From the NCBI GenBank assembly GCA_911728455.2, contig OU452225.1, forward strand, positions 15,412,731 through 15,476,730: a DNA stretch of 64,000 nucleotides, in the 5' to 3' direction. The stretch comes from Marthasterias glacialis. Taxonomy: Eukaryota > Echinodermata > Asteroidea > Forcipulatida > Asteriidae. The notes beneath the pieces are model-generated. The model ran no database searches. It worked only from the letters and a program-made list of their open reading frames with translations, and was not told where the DNA came from. The position numbers and the translations under genes are program-made. This document shows positions 12,901 through 24,900 of the stretch, piece after piece (within the stretch, counting starts at the first letter, position 1; the number at the start of each line of letters is the position of its first letter).

Positions 12901-15900
12901 GTTTTAAATCATTCTTGGACGCGTAACTTGTTGCAAACAATTTGTATTCACCGTCAGATATACATTAGTGTCGATTTCAAAGGAAATTTAAAAAAGCTTT
13001 GTTTGTGAGCTTTTAAGTACAATAATAGGCATTCTGATTCGTTTATAAAACGTGGAACTTAACATGCAAAATGGCATAAAGTCATGGAAATACAAACACT
13101 ACATACCAAGTATTTCATGATTTGTCCATTCGGGTTCAGCGGTGGATCCCATTCCAAGGTAACTGACTTATCAGTTTGATCCGTCGACCGAAGATTCTCT
13201 ACTGGACCAGGAACTGTGAAACAATCAGAATTATCAGTCCAGTCAAATGAGGACATCCAATGTTCAGGTTTTTGGAAATCTTCAAGCTATAAATAATGAA
13301 CTATTGATTTAGATATTTTTACGTTATAAAATAAGAGTGTTTACAATGTTAATTTCCATGACTCCTTACCACCAATTTGTGTTCTGCCACTGACTGCAAC
13401 ACTCCAATCACCAGTGCCGGCAGACGTCTCGGCTCGCACCTAAATGTTTGAAAACAAATTATCAGATAATTAGACATTACAATGGTCATATTTTCAATTC
13501 CCACACTCTCTTAAATAGTTAGATTGAAAATCACTCTTTTCGATTGCGGCCAGGGACAAATCTTTTGCAGTTTGTCCCTAGTTTCAATCGAATAGAGTAA
13601 ATTTCAATCCAAAATTTTAAGAGAGCATAGTTCATTTTCCTCGAAATGATGATAAACTTAATCGCATAATGATTGATTTACTGGGACAAGTTGACAAAGG
13701 TAACATTTTATTGTTGTTGATGTGAAGCCTTAAAAAAACCATTCTCAAATAATCAATTAAGCACGCCAACACCCCAAATAAAAACCCAAACCTAAAAATA
13801 AACATAACAAAACATTCTTGGCCTAGCTGTAATTTGTTTTGAATGAATTAAAAAAAATTGATGTTCTCCAAACAATAAAATTTAAAAAAATATATAATTA
13901 TTTCTCAAAATGGCCCAACATGTTTGATAAAAACGACACTCCATGTAACAGTTCTCTTCTTTCCTTATTTATAGAAAAAGCCTCTAGTAACGAAGTAAAT
14001 AAAACCCAGACTGACCTTGATGAAGTAATTGACATTTGCCATGAGGCCCTCTATACGATACTTCAGTGACGTCATACCAACATCTGTCTCTATGGTTACT
14101 GATGCTTCATCTTCCATGGATGACCAGTAAGAGATTTCATAGTTGATTATGATTCCATGGGGAGGATCAGGCTCTGTCCACTCCACCGTGATCGAACTCT
14201 CATCAGCGTTCCTTACCTTGACATCCATCGGTGCAGGAGGAACTGTATCAAACAAAAGATTTATTTAATCACACTCTTAAAAGGCGAATAACACCACTGT
14301 TTATTTTATCGCCAATAAACATACACATTCTACAGAATATTCCTATGGGGTCCATTGTTCTTATTGAGATTGCCTTATCAAAGAAGAGAAAACATAATAA
14401 GTTATATTGTGAATCTTAGATTATACTTACATCAAAATGTCGGTATCCATATGTTTTGACATTATTCCGTTGGACTGATTATACACTTGTCGTTTACACC
14501 ACCACAGCTAGCTATGGCTGCTGCACGTGCGCGAGACGCGACAACAGCACGTAAGTCGCGCATATATGTACCAATCAGCATGGGGGATTCACAGTGCGTG
14601 TGGATTGAAACGCATGCAGCAGCCACAGAGCTGCGGTGGTGCAACCACTATGGACGAGCTGCTAGGATAGTGTATAGCTATTCATACTCCATTGTTAGTC
14701 TAAAATCGTTGAAGTCGAATAAGCATCTTCATCCCAAGTTTTATTTTTTTTTTTCTATGTTTATTTTAACAAATTATTTGAATAATATAAAAAATGAAAT
14801 TGTTTTAAAAGAAAATGTTATAAGTTTTTTTTTTATTTTCAAGAATTGTGTAAAAATAAAATGTAAACAAGTTTCTTTTCATAAAAAAGTATAGTCTTAT
14901 CTCGACTCGTTTTCTTGTTTTCGTTACGCCTGAGACTTGCAGTCTGGTGGCAAGTAATAAACGCTAAGTTGATATCGGGCCTACATACCTCCTTCAGCCG
15001 TTCTTGTAATGATGCTGTTACTAAACGGCCCAGTACCATCACTGGTGCTGGCTGCGACCTGGAAGCTGTAATCAGTGTATGGTATTAAACCACGAATCAT
15101 CACAAATAAGCTTGAGGTACTGGACTGCTCAGCTTCACTGTCAGGCATAGAGCCTACTTGAGTCAGCTTGTATGTGTACCCTGTGATGATACCACCTCGA
15201 CCTCCACACGGTGGCTCACTCCAAGAGAAACTCAAACTGGTAGCAGTGGTACTGTAATTCAGCACATCAGTTGGGGCTGCCGTCGGTTCTACAGTAAACA
15301 AGGTATTGCATAAAGTCAGGAAATTGTACCGTGCTTTTGTTTGGGTTCTTGTTCACCTGCAGTCCAAACAGTCTCGAGCAGACGATATGTTTCTACAAAT
15401 GTTCATGTAAAGTAGTGTTAGGAGAGCTGGTTACTTATAGGCCGTGTCCTACTCTCTTAATGTAAAAGAGTTAGAAACCACTCTTTATGTCCGCCATACC
15501 ACTCTTGCAAGGAGCCATATGGCGGACAACTCTTTTTAGAGTGAAAAACATGTATTTTCACTTGATTCAGAGTGAAATTCACTCCACTTTCACTAACAAA
15601 GAGTGGTGAAGAGTGAGATTCACTCTCAAAAGAGCCAAACTGACACCACTCTCGACAAGCGCGTGAAATTTTCACTCTTTTACATTTAGAGAGTAATCAA
15701 GCGACTTTGGCTACGGCTATGGCCATTGGCTGCAATGACAAGGATGAAGAATAGGAATCCTCAGCGTTCCGGCCGTAGCCACTGCCGAAGCCATTCATTC
15801 GGACACGGCCTTATTCAAACGCATAATAGTAGTATCAACCGAGAATTAGCAATGTTCCTCCAATATAATAATTAAATGAGACAAAAATCTTCTCGGGGTC

Positions 15901-18900
15901 AGGTGACATTGCAAGACAAATAAAGGACAAAAATGAACAGTACTTGGATGGATTTCCTTTGACATTGCACATGATTGTTAGTAGCAATATATACTACTAC
16001 CTTAATATTGTTTGTTGCACTTTATACGGCATGATACTTTTCTGTAGTGTTTCTTCCCTGTTTGAGTTTTTAATGTTGACATTGGGTCATCCCAACAAAT
16101 AAACCAATGAAACAGACTATGACCCTCTCATATTGAGGTTATTCACATTTTAAATGTTTTTTTATTGTGAATAAAATGCTCTTCACATAAGTCTCTTACT
16201 TTATCGTGGATTTGCTGTTTATCGGAAACTTGGGCATGTATAGAGAGGTTGCGTGAGCCCGGGAAAAGTTCATTTCTCAGCCATGTTGGGTCCAGCCATG
16301 TACAAACCATAGAACTATATATATAGCTCTATGGTACGAACTCAATAGCTAAAGTGTCGTCTGCTGAACGATTTCCAGCGTTTGTTTGTGCACGCAGCGT
16401 TAGAAAAAAGGTCTCGGGTGATGTCACCTGAAACCTCTCTTAGCTGCTAGACAGTTGCCAGGTGAAGCAATCTGCTCTAAATATCTGGCACACTACCTCG
16501 GAAACTGTATCTATGATTAATGTTTGATAACATTACCGTACTACCGCATGGTCCATTATTCATCATGTGATGAACTAAGGGTCTAATCTTGACGGTTACA
16601 AACCCGTGTATCTTCCAGTACATGTTCAGCGCATTTTGACTCATTACGAATGTGTACACAATAATGATGATGTGTGTCAATAATCACCCACCGCAGGCTT
16701 TTTAGGACACCGGAATCACAAAACTGGAAACTGTTCCATAACTACAAGCTGGTGCTCTGGTTCTACAATCCATTGTTCATCATTTTGATGAATGACGGGT
16801 CTAATTGTTCCGGTTACAAACCGTGTATCTTCCTGTACATGTTCAGCGCATCTGGACTTATTATCAATACATCTACAAAAAGATGAAATCTGTCAATAAT
16901 TACCCACCAAACGTTTTAGAACATCGGAATATAAAGAACAATGGATTTCTATCACAAAACCATCCTGGGGAAGAGGATAAACTCTTACCTGTGGTAGCAG
17001 TCATTACTTCCCTGGTTGCTGTAGAGTTATATGATGAACCAAAACGAGCTTGAACTCTCACTAGGTATTTGGAGTTAGCATCAAGATCAGGTATAGTCGT
17101 TGACGTTGATTGACAGGAACAATGAGTGTTAAATGGCGCTGTTGATGAGTCAATAGGTTGGCAATTGTCTTTGTTTATTTGTGAGTATTCCACTCTGTAT
17201 TCATCTGCGCATGTTACTGCATCCCACTGGAGGGTTATTTCTGACGGTTCATCAGACTTCGCAATCTGGAGATTCACTGTGGCTGTGATGACTCCTGTAC
17301 AAATGTCAATCACAATGTAAGTTTTTTAAATTTGTGACACTTTTCATTTATTTTGAGAATCCAGTTCGCTAGTTCCCCATATAAGAAATTGACAGATTAA
17401 AGGATTTTTAGAGCTTAAGTTATACAAATTTCTTCCCGATATTTGGTAAAGCTTTTTCGACAGCATGCTTAATTATATTTTCGAGATCCCGAGAGTAGAC
17501 CAGTGACGATACTGATGATTAGTTTGACAGCTAAGAATATCTAGAGTTATAGTTACTGGGGATTTAATCACTTAACAATGTTCGAGTCTTGATATCAGAG
17601 AGTATTTCAATGTATAAATTTGAAACACAAAGATCTTGTTGTCAAGTAACGGAGAGTGGATTCTTGGAACCAGACAAAACTTCCAGTCCAAGTGCGCTGT
17701 AAGACACGGTAAGGGAATAAAAGTGTGGTGCAGGGGTTTTCAACTAGTTGTTTAATTAAACACGGATAGGCCTGGTTCTCGATAATTTTACTGAGACAAA
17801 GGCGAGGTAAAATTATCGAAAACCAGGCCTCACCGTGTTTAAAAAACTTGTTGTAAACAGATTCAACACACTTTTATTCCCATTCATAAATACCTTACCG
17901 TTAAAAAACATCCAAAAACCTTTTGAAGTTGAGAACAATTTTCACAGTTTAGCCTCCATTCTGCGTCAAATTCTAACCATGTTGAGCGAAAGTATAGTTC
18001 CTCCCGCATGTTTCAATGTTCCACGCACAAGTTCAAATTTGCGCCTGCAAGTTTCAAATTTGCCTGAGCCAAATTTGCGTGACTGGGCCTGTGACATTTG
18101 CGCACTCTGTGCGACATCGTCCTCTCAACAAATCAGAATGGATAAAGTGCCCCAGGTATTTATGAAGTTGAAATCATTCTAACTTCACATGACCAAAACA
18201 AGTTAGATTTCCAAAGAGATTGATCTATAAAAAGGTTTTTTGTGTGAACAAAGTCATTTCAACTTGTGTCCAAAGGATCTAGATGAAGAATAAGGATTGA
18301 AAAAATCCTTAACAATAGAATTACAAGAAGTGACTGTCTTACCTGAACACTGACAATTAGGACCAAAATATGGAGATTGACATCCTGCGGAAAGAATTGA
18401 TGCAAACATTAAACTAAACATAACTTTTGTTCGGCGGTAACAAAGAACTGTTCTAGTATGAAGAGAATGGTTGGAAGCTTATTTTGGCTTAATATTTCAA
18501 ACTGTTTAAATACTGGAATGCTATGATCGTCTTCCTTTACTCACCCACACCTTGCATGCATTCTCCAGTATCTTTAAGACAGGTTCCATCTCCTTGACAG
18601 TGGCATGTTTGTTTACAATCAGCACCGTACATCCCCTCCGGGCATTCTGAAAATAATAGTGACAGTATGTTTTTCTTTTATTAGGCTGCATGCTTTTCCT
18701 GAAACACTGTAATAAACCAAATGCAACTGTATTCTCGTTAATAGGGTAGTCTAGATGTGGACTCTACCATAGAGCAAGCCAGTCTTTGCTTTTGTCATCA
18801 TACCACAAAGCATCCTCTTACCTTGCATGCAGTCTAGTCCCATGTAGCCGGCAGCACACGAGCATCCATAAGGATCAAGAAGACAGAACAAATGACCCTG

Positions 18901-21900
18901 GCAGGCAGTGTGGTGTGGATCATCACTATCAGAGCAGCCGTACTGAGCGTCTTTACCGAACACATGACGACCATGAACTGTAACATGAAAGTAATTGTGT
19001 CACCATTAATAGTCATTTGAGAATTGTAAAGGAATTTTTTATGTAGAAAATTAAACCCGATTATATGAAACTTTTCAACAGTTCGTAAAGACATATATAT
19101 TCTGTCATGATATCTGTTCATGTTCTAACAAAAAAGTGTTCAACCTTTTTCGCAGTTATCTCCACTGAAACCCGGAGCACAGACGCAGATTCCTGTCTGA
19201 TCATCACATATACCTCCATTGTAGCATCGACCACATGCATCCAAACACATTGGACCCCACATCCCCGATGGGCAAGCTAAAATAAATGTAAATGACAACA
19301 AAGTCCAGATTTCAAACGAATTGAACCAATGCTATTTGTTTCATACAAAGTCTGTGATTTGTTGCAATATTTTCATTAAGAAGTCAAACAAACCTCGTAC
19401 TATGAGTCTCATTATGCCGTGACGTTGTTGATGTTCTTGACCGTCCATGAAGCAGCTGTAAATCCCTTCATCTGATTTGACAACACTTGGAATAGACACC
19501 ATGAGCTGATTGTTCCATCCATCTGTTGCATCTTCATTATGCTTCCATCTGATGTTTTCATTGGTCTGTGAGTTATATGGTACCATTGTCAGTGTGACCA
19601 ACTCGCCTACATTTACTGTCAGTGTCTGCTGCTCAGGAAGAATATTAACAGCACCGACTGAAATTAGAAAAGACGCACGACATAAAAAGTTGCATACAAC
19701 GGCCGCTGGTCACTGTTAATATTTATATGTTTTCGTCCGCAGCTTAATGTTGTTTTATGTGAAGAAAATGTGTATGTACTAAGTTCTGATTTATAGAAAA
19801 GGGACCTAAATTGTGTCGCTTCAAACTTGAAAAAAAGTTAAATTGTGTCTTATTATTTTGATGTTTTAGACAATAATACGTTACCTGCATATGAGGTCAT
19901 CCCTATTACAAAATATAAGAATTAAAGGAATAACTAGTAATATGTCTGGATAAATGTAGATTTGATAATCTTACCATCCTTGGGTAATAGTATTGTCTGT
20001 ATCCTGGAGATACTTCCACTTTTAGACACCTCTGAGTAGAAGACACCCACCCTGTCTAACCCACCAGCCTCAGGTAATATCAGAGACCTTGCTGCTCGAC
20101 CCAGTATGGAATCATCTACTTCACTCAATCCTGTAGGAAGTCCAGTATTAGTTCCTCCTGTTGTCAATAGTCTGCTAAATGAAACACTAGCCGTCAAGTC
20201 ACTACATCCTTTGTATGCTGTAATGGCTGCTTCATTGTCTCCAGTCTGACCAATCAGAGGAATGTTAGTGACAAGTGTAAAATCTATTCTACCTGTGAAA
20301 ATGAAGAAACAAAAATCATTCCTTTAAATAAATGAACTTTTTTTAGAATGAGCATTGTTCCATTTTTGTTTTGGGGTCGAAATCGTACCACTCCATGGAC
20401 GATGCCCATTTAGTTATTTAAAATTATAATAATGGTGGTGGCTAGTATGTAATTTTTGGGCTCTTATCCTTAAAATAGTCCTAAAAACTTTTTTTCGTGA
20501 AAACTATCAAACTACAGTGTCAAGTGAGATTTATACATTTTCTTTGTTTGGATGTACAGAGCGTCAATAAATTTAAATATAAATTTGGCTCTTAGTTTTC
20601 ATGTTTTTAGTGATTGTTGAATAGCGAAGCGAAGATTCAAGGCTCGCTCGTAAGTGTGCATGGGACCCGGGGTTGTGACAAGAACAAACATGACTTCATC
20701 GTAGAAAACTAGTACTAAACCAAATATGGGCCACATTCTACTGGTATTGATTCAGATGTATTTAATTCATGTAATTAAGAGTTCTGACTTACATGGGAAT
20801 ACTTGTACCTCACTGAGTGATAAAATCTCCCTGCGGGGAATGTCGACACTGACATACCGCGAGAGTCTGGGTGGGTCACACGTGAATTCAATCCAGTCAT
20901 CTGGTTCCGCTTGTTGTCTGGTTACTGGACTCCCACACATTGCGTTATCAGTATGAATACCACTCAGACCAGCCCTCACAACGGCTCCCACTAATCGTAA
21001 CTCAACGTCCGCTGTTAAAGTAATACAAATTAACTATGTTTAAAGGTTTGAACAGGGAATTAATGTTAGATGCAGTGCAATAATTCGATTGATAATTTGA
21101 TAAATATGTTAGCACAAAATATAATAAGCTTTTCACTTTGCTTTCAGTAGTGAACTTTGATAACGTCGTTCTAGCAAGTGGAAATAAATCAAGATGACCA
21201 CGCCTACTCATAAAATATTCATTATGTTCCTCATCGTCATCATACATTAAATCTCATTCAGTGAATCCTAAAGTAAAACTAGATGGAACTGGAAAAATGT
21301 TGTCATCAAAGCCCCACATTGTAAAAACAGAGATGGGAAAAACAAAACAAAAAACAAACAAACAAACAAACACCCCCTTCATCAAACAAAAACAACAACA
21401 ATGGATTAATGGTCTTGGATTTCATCCATTGCAAAAGATGATGCATAGTTAAAGTGATGCATAGTTCACAAATTTTGTTTTCAAATTCTGAAATACAAGT
21501 TGCAACAGTCTAACACCTCAAGAAACTTTATTTTCACATTGTGTCTTTAAAACACTTGCATTTACTTAAATAATGAAGACATTACTATAAACTGTATTTT
21601 GTAAAAGCTTACAATATATGGAATCTCTGTTCAAAATTCTGATTTTGCCCAGACAATATTCAGTCACAAGATCCACCTTCCACCATGGATTCCATTCCCT
21701 ACCTGAAGAAGGAAAAACAGTCTTTGGTTTTAAACATGCCACGTACTCACGCTAATATTCGATTAGAAAAAATTCATGCGCTAAGATATTAAACCCTGTT
21801 GTACCCAAATTGAATACAACTACCTACTAGTGAAATTTTCGTAAGCTGGGGAAGAGGAAGGGGTGGTTCGGGGAGAGGGAAGAGGGGGTGGCAGTCCTAA

Positions 21901-24900
21901 GAAAGTTGCTATAATTAGCAAAATAGGACAAGCCGCGTCTAATTATAATATGCGATGAAGCTTGGTTTCGACAGCAGATTTGGGATCTGTGTTGATTTCT
22001 TATATCAATTAAGTATGTTTTTTCAGTCAATGGTGACTTTATTATGTTTCTGAAAATACATTTATTCAATTCAAGGGAGAAACCTAAGTGCAATATTGAT
22101 GTCCACAGGCAGTGTTTGTACATAAATTCTACCAAACTAAATGAAACAAAATGTAATAGACCATAAGGTACGAGAAAACAACGCCCCCATCGACCAATGA
22201 TTAGGTCAGGATCATAATGATCTCATTATGTCAATCAATGTTAGTTTTGCAAGAAAATAAATTTAATTGTCTTTCCAATATCAAATCACCTCTTTGGGGC
22301 ATGTACCATCAACGAAACTGACAAACAAACTCTACAGGGTTCATCCTTAACACTAGCCCGGTGTATATTGTCTAGTAAAAACTGCTATGGGCTAGTATAC
22401 ATATATTGACTGCTTCGAGTGGCGTAGTAAAACTAGTCACTCGAGGTAATCCCCGGAGCCGCCTATCTTAGATAGGCGGCTCCGGGGATCACCGAGAGTG
22501 ACTAGTTTTAGTACGCCATGAGATAAACCAGTCAACATTTGTTTTATAACACCTCAATTTCATCCATTTTGTGGTAATATTTTTAAACAACTGTGCGTAT
22601 GTCAGTCTTCAAACATACTCTATAAAATCTGACAGGAAATCTTGACAAAAAGAAAGAGGGTGTACCATACTGCCTTCGTTCTCATATCGTATTTCAAATG
22701 CACGTATTATTTGATCGTTTCACCGGGTTCGAGGTTGTCGTTGAATAGTACCATTTAATAGTTCTTTTGGTCGGTGTGCAGTGTGATAGTAAAAATACAC
22801 AACACCACGTGACGCACGTTCGGCCAATCAGCAGATAGAATTAAAGGAAAAGGTGTTATAATAACCACTTCTCAACTTGCCCCGTGGGCTACTAAAAGCT
22901 GTGCAACTTGTTTGTTTATAATGCTCATACTTCTTCCTTTTCAGATGTGAGTAATACATTTTAGAAATGTGTTAATTTATTTTTGAGTGTGTGGGTGTAA
23001 CTTCATTTGATCGTTAAACTGTTCGCTACAATGGTGATTGCTACCATTAGTATCAGGAAGATGACATTACATGTTTAAAATTTGGGCAACGAAAACTTCC
23101 TATGGGACAAGTAAAATGCAGAGTTTACTAGCCCCTTGGGCTACTTTACAAAAAGCTTAAAAGCAAGGCCTTCTCTAAAACTCCCTGGGTCAGAATAGAT
23201 CCGTGTTTGTGTCAGTCTGATCCAGATTATGCTAGTTTTTGAAAAAGAAAAAACAAATTTAATTGTCATTCCAATATCAAATCACCTCTTTGGGGCACCA
23301 TCAACGATACTGACAAACAAAACTCTAAAACTCCCTGGGTCAGAATAGATCAGTGTTTGTGTCAGTCTAATCCAGATTATGTATCAAACTGACTCCGATT
23401 CCGGAATGTTGCGATCCAGGATCACAGTCTGAAACATTGACTCTAATTCCGGTTCATGCCGACTTATAATGTGTCAAGAACTCTAACATCCTGATCTGGG
23501 ATTTTCAATTGCGCATACCGACATGATAGAAAGAAAATGTTGTGTACCTGTGTGGGTGAAGTCCGAATTATCTCCATTTAGAGCTTGTGCCGAAACTTCA
23601 CCACCAGCTGTTGAACTTTGACTACTAGGATTACCGGACAAAGGAAGAGCTACATCAATGAGAAATAGCAACAAAAAAAAACATTTGTCATGTTGGCCTA
23701 AAACATTATGAAAAGTAACGATTCAATCATTTCGTTTTGCCGAACCAAGAATAAAGGGAAAATTACAACAAGAAATGTACGTAAATCTAAAAGTGTCATA
23801 TCACTTCTCCATCAGATAACGAGCCAATCTCGCAAAGTTGACTTATTTTATTGAGTAAAAAGAATTGCTTTATTGATAATTTATCTCTCCTAGAAGATTA
23901 ACCGCAAATTTAAGAAGTCGACATGTCACACTATTAGGTTTAGTAAGTCGGTGAGTGATTTATGAAGCAGATTTTCCTTTAGAATTTACCTCGTAAAGAA
24001 GTCTTACTGCTAACTATTTAGAATCATAACTCGTTAACTGGATATAAAGTGGTGTGACGTTCCTTTATTAAACTCATCTATTTTTTTTAGCACAATTATT
24101 AATTGAGAGGTGTAGTTTAGGCTTCTGGTTACTCACCCGAGGATATTGTATTGTCTTCACTCTGAGTGATTTCATCAACCTCGACCTCACCAAGGACTAA
24201 CACCTTCATCTCTCCACTGCTGGTTGGAATATCTACACTCACATATCGTGCAATGACAGTCGGGTCCAGGGTAAAGTCATTAATCTGTCCACTTTGAGCT
24301 TGAGCAAAAGTTAGTGGTGATCCAATCATTCTGTTCTGTAAATGATCCGAACTCAAACCAGCCCTGACTACAGCTCCTTCTATTTGACCTACATCTGCAA
24401 TCAGAACATCCGGGATGAGTCAAAAGGAACTTGCTAGGAATGAGGAAAGTCACTTTTCTCATCAATTTCAATACATTCTTATATATTCCAATGAATAACG
24501 ACTTGAAACAATGATTCTTTCCTGAAACAGACTCTAAACTTGAGAAAGCCGAAAATAACCAGACCGAGAAAAGGGAAAGGAACTCATGAAAACGTCAATA
24601 ACGGCAAACGCTACACTAAAATAATCAACATATACAGAGTAATTATTCTCAAACGACCCACATAAACAACCCTACACTTTGAATTGACTTTTGGTATCAG
24701 CTTAGATGCTATGTTTATTCAACAACATTGGTTATTACCAATAGACCGATTGCGCGACCCACGTCACGTGACCACTTTTGGGTATAAAATGTAAACACAC
24801 ACGACATCCTCCATAGGAAAGTGTGGTACGGTACACGATGATTAATGCATTTAGTTTATTCGATCGAGCTTTTCTTGCTCGAAATCTGTGAAACATATTC

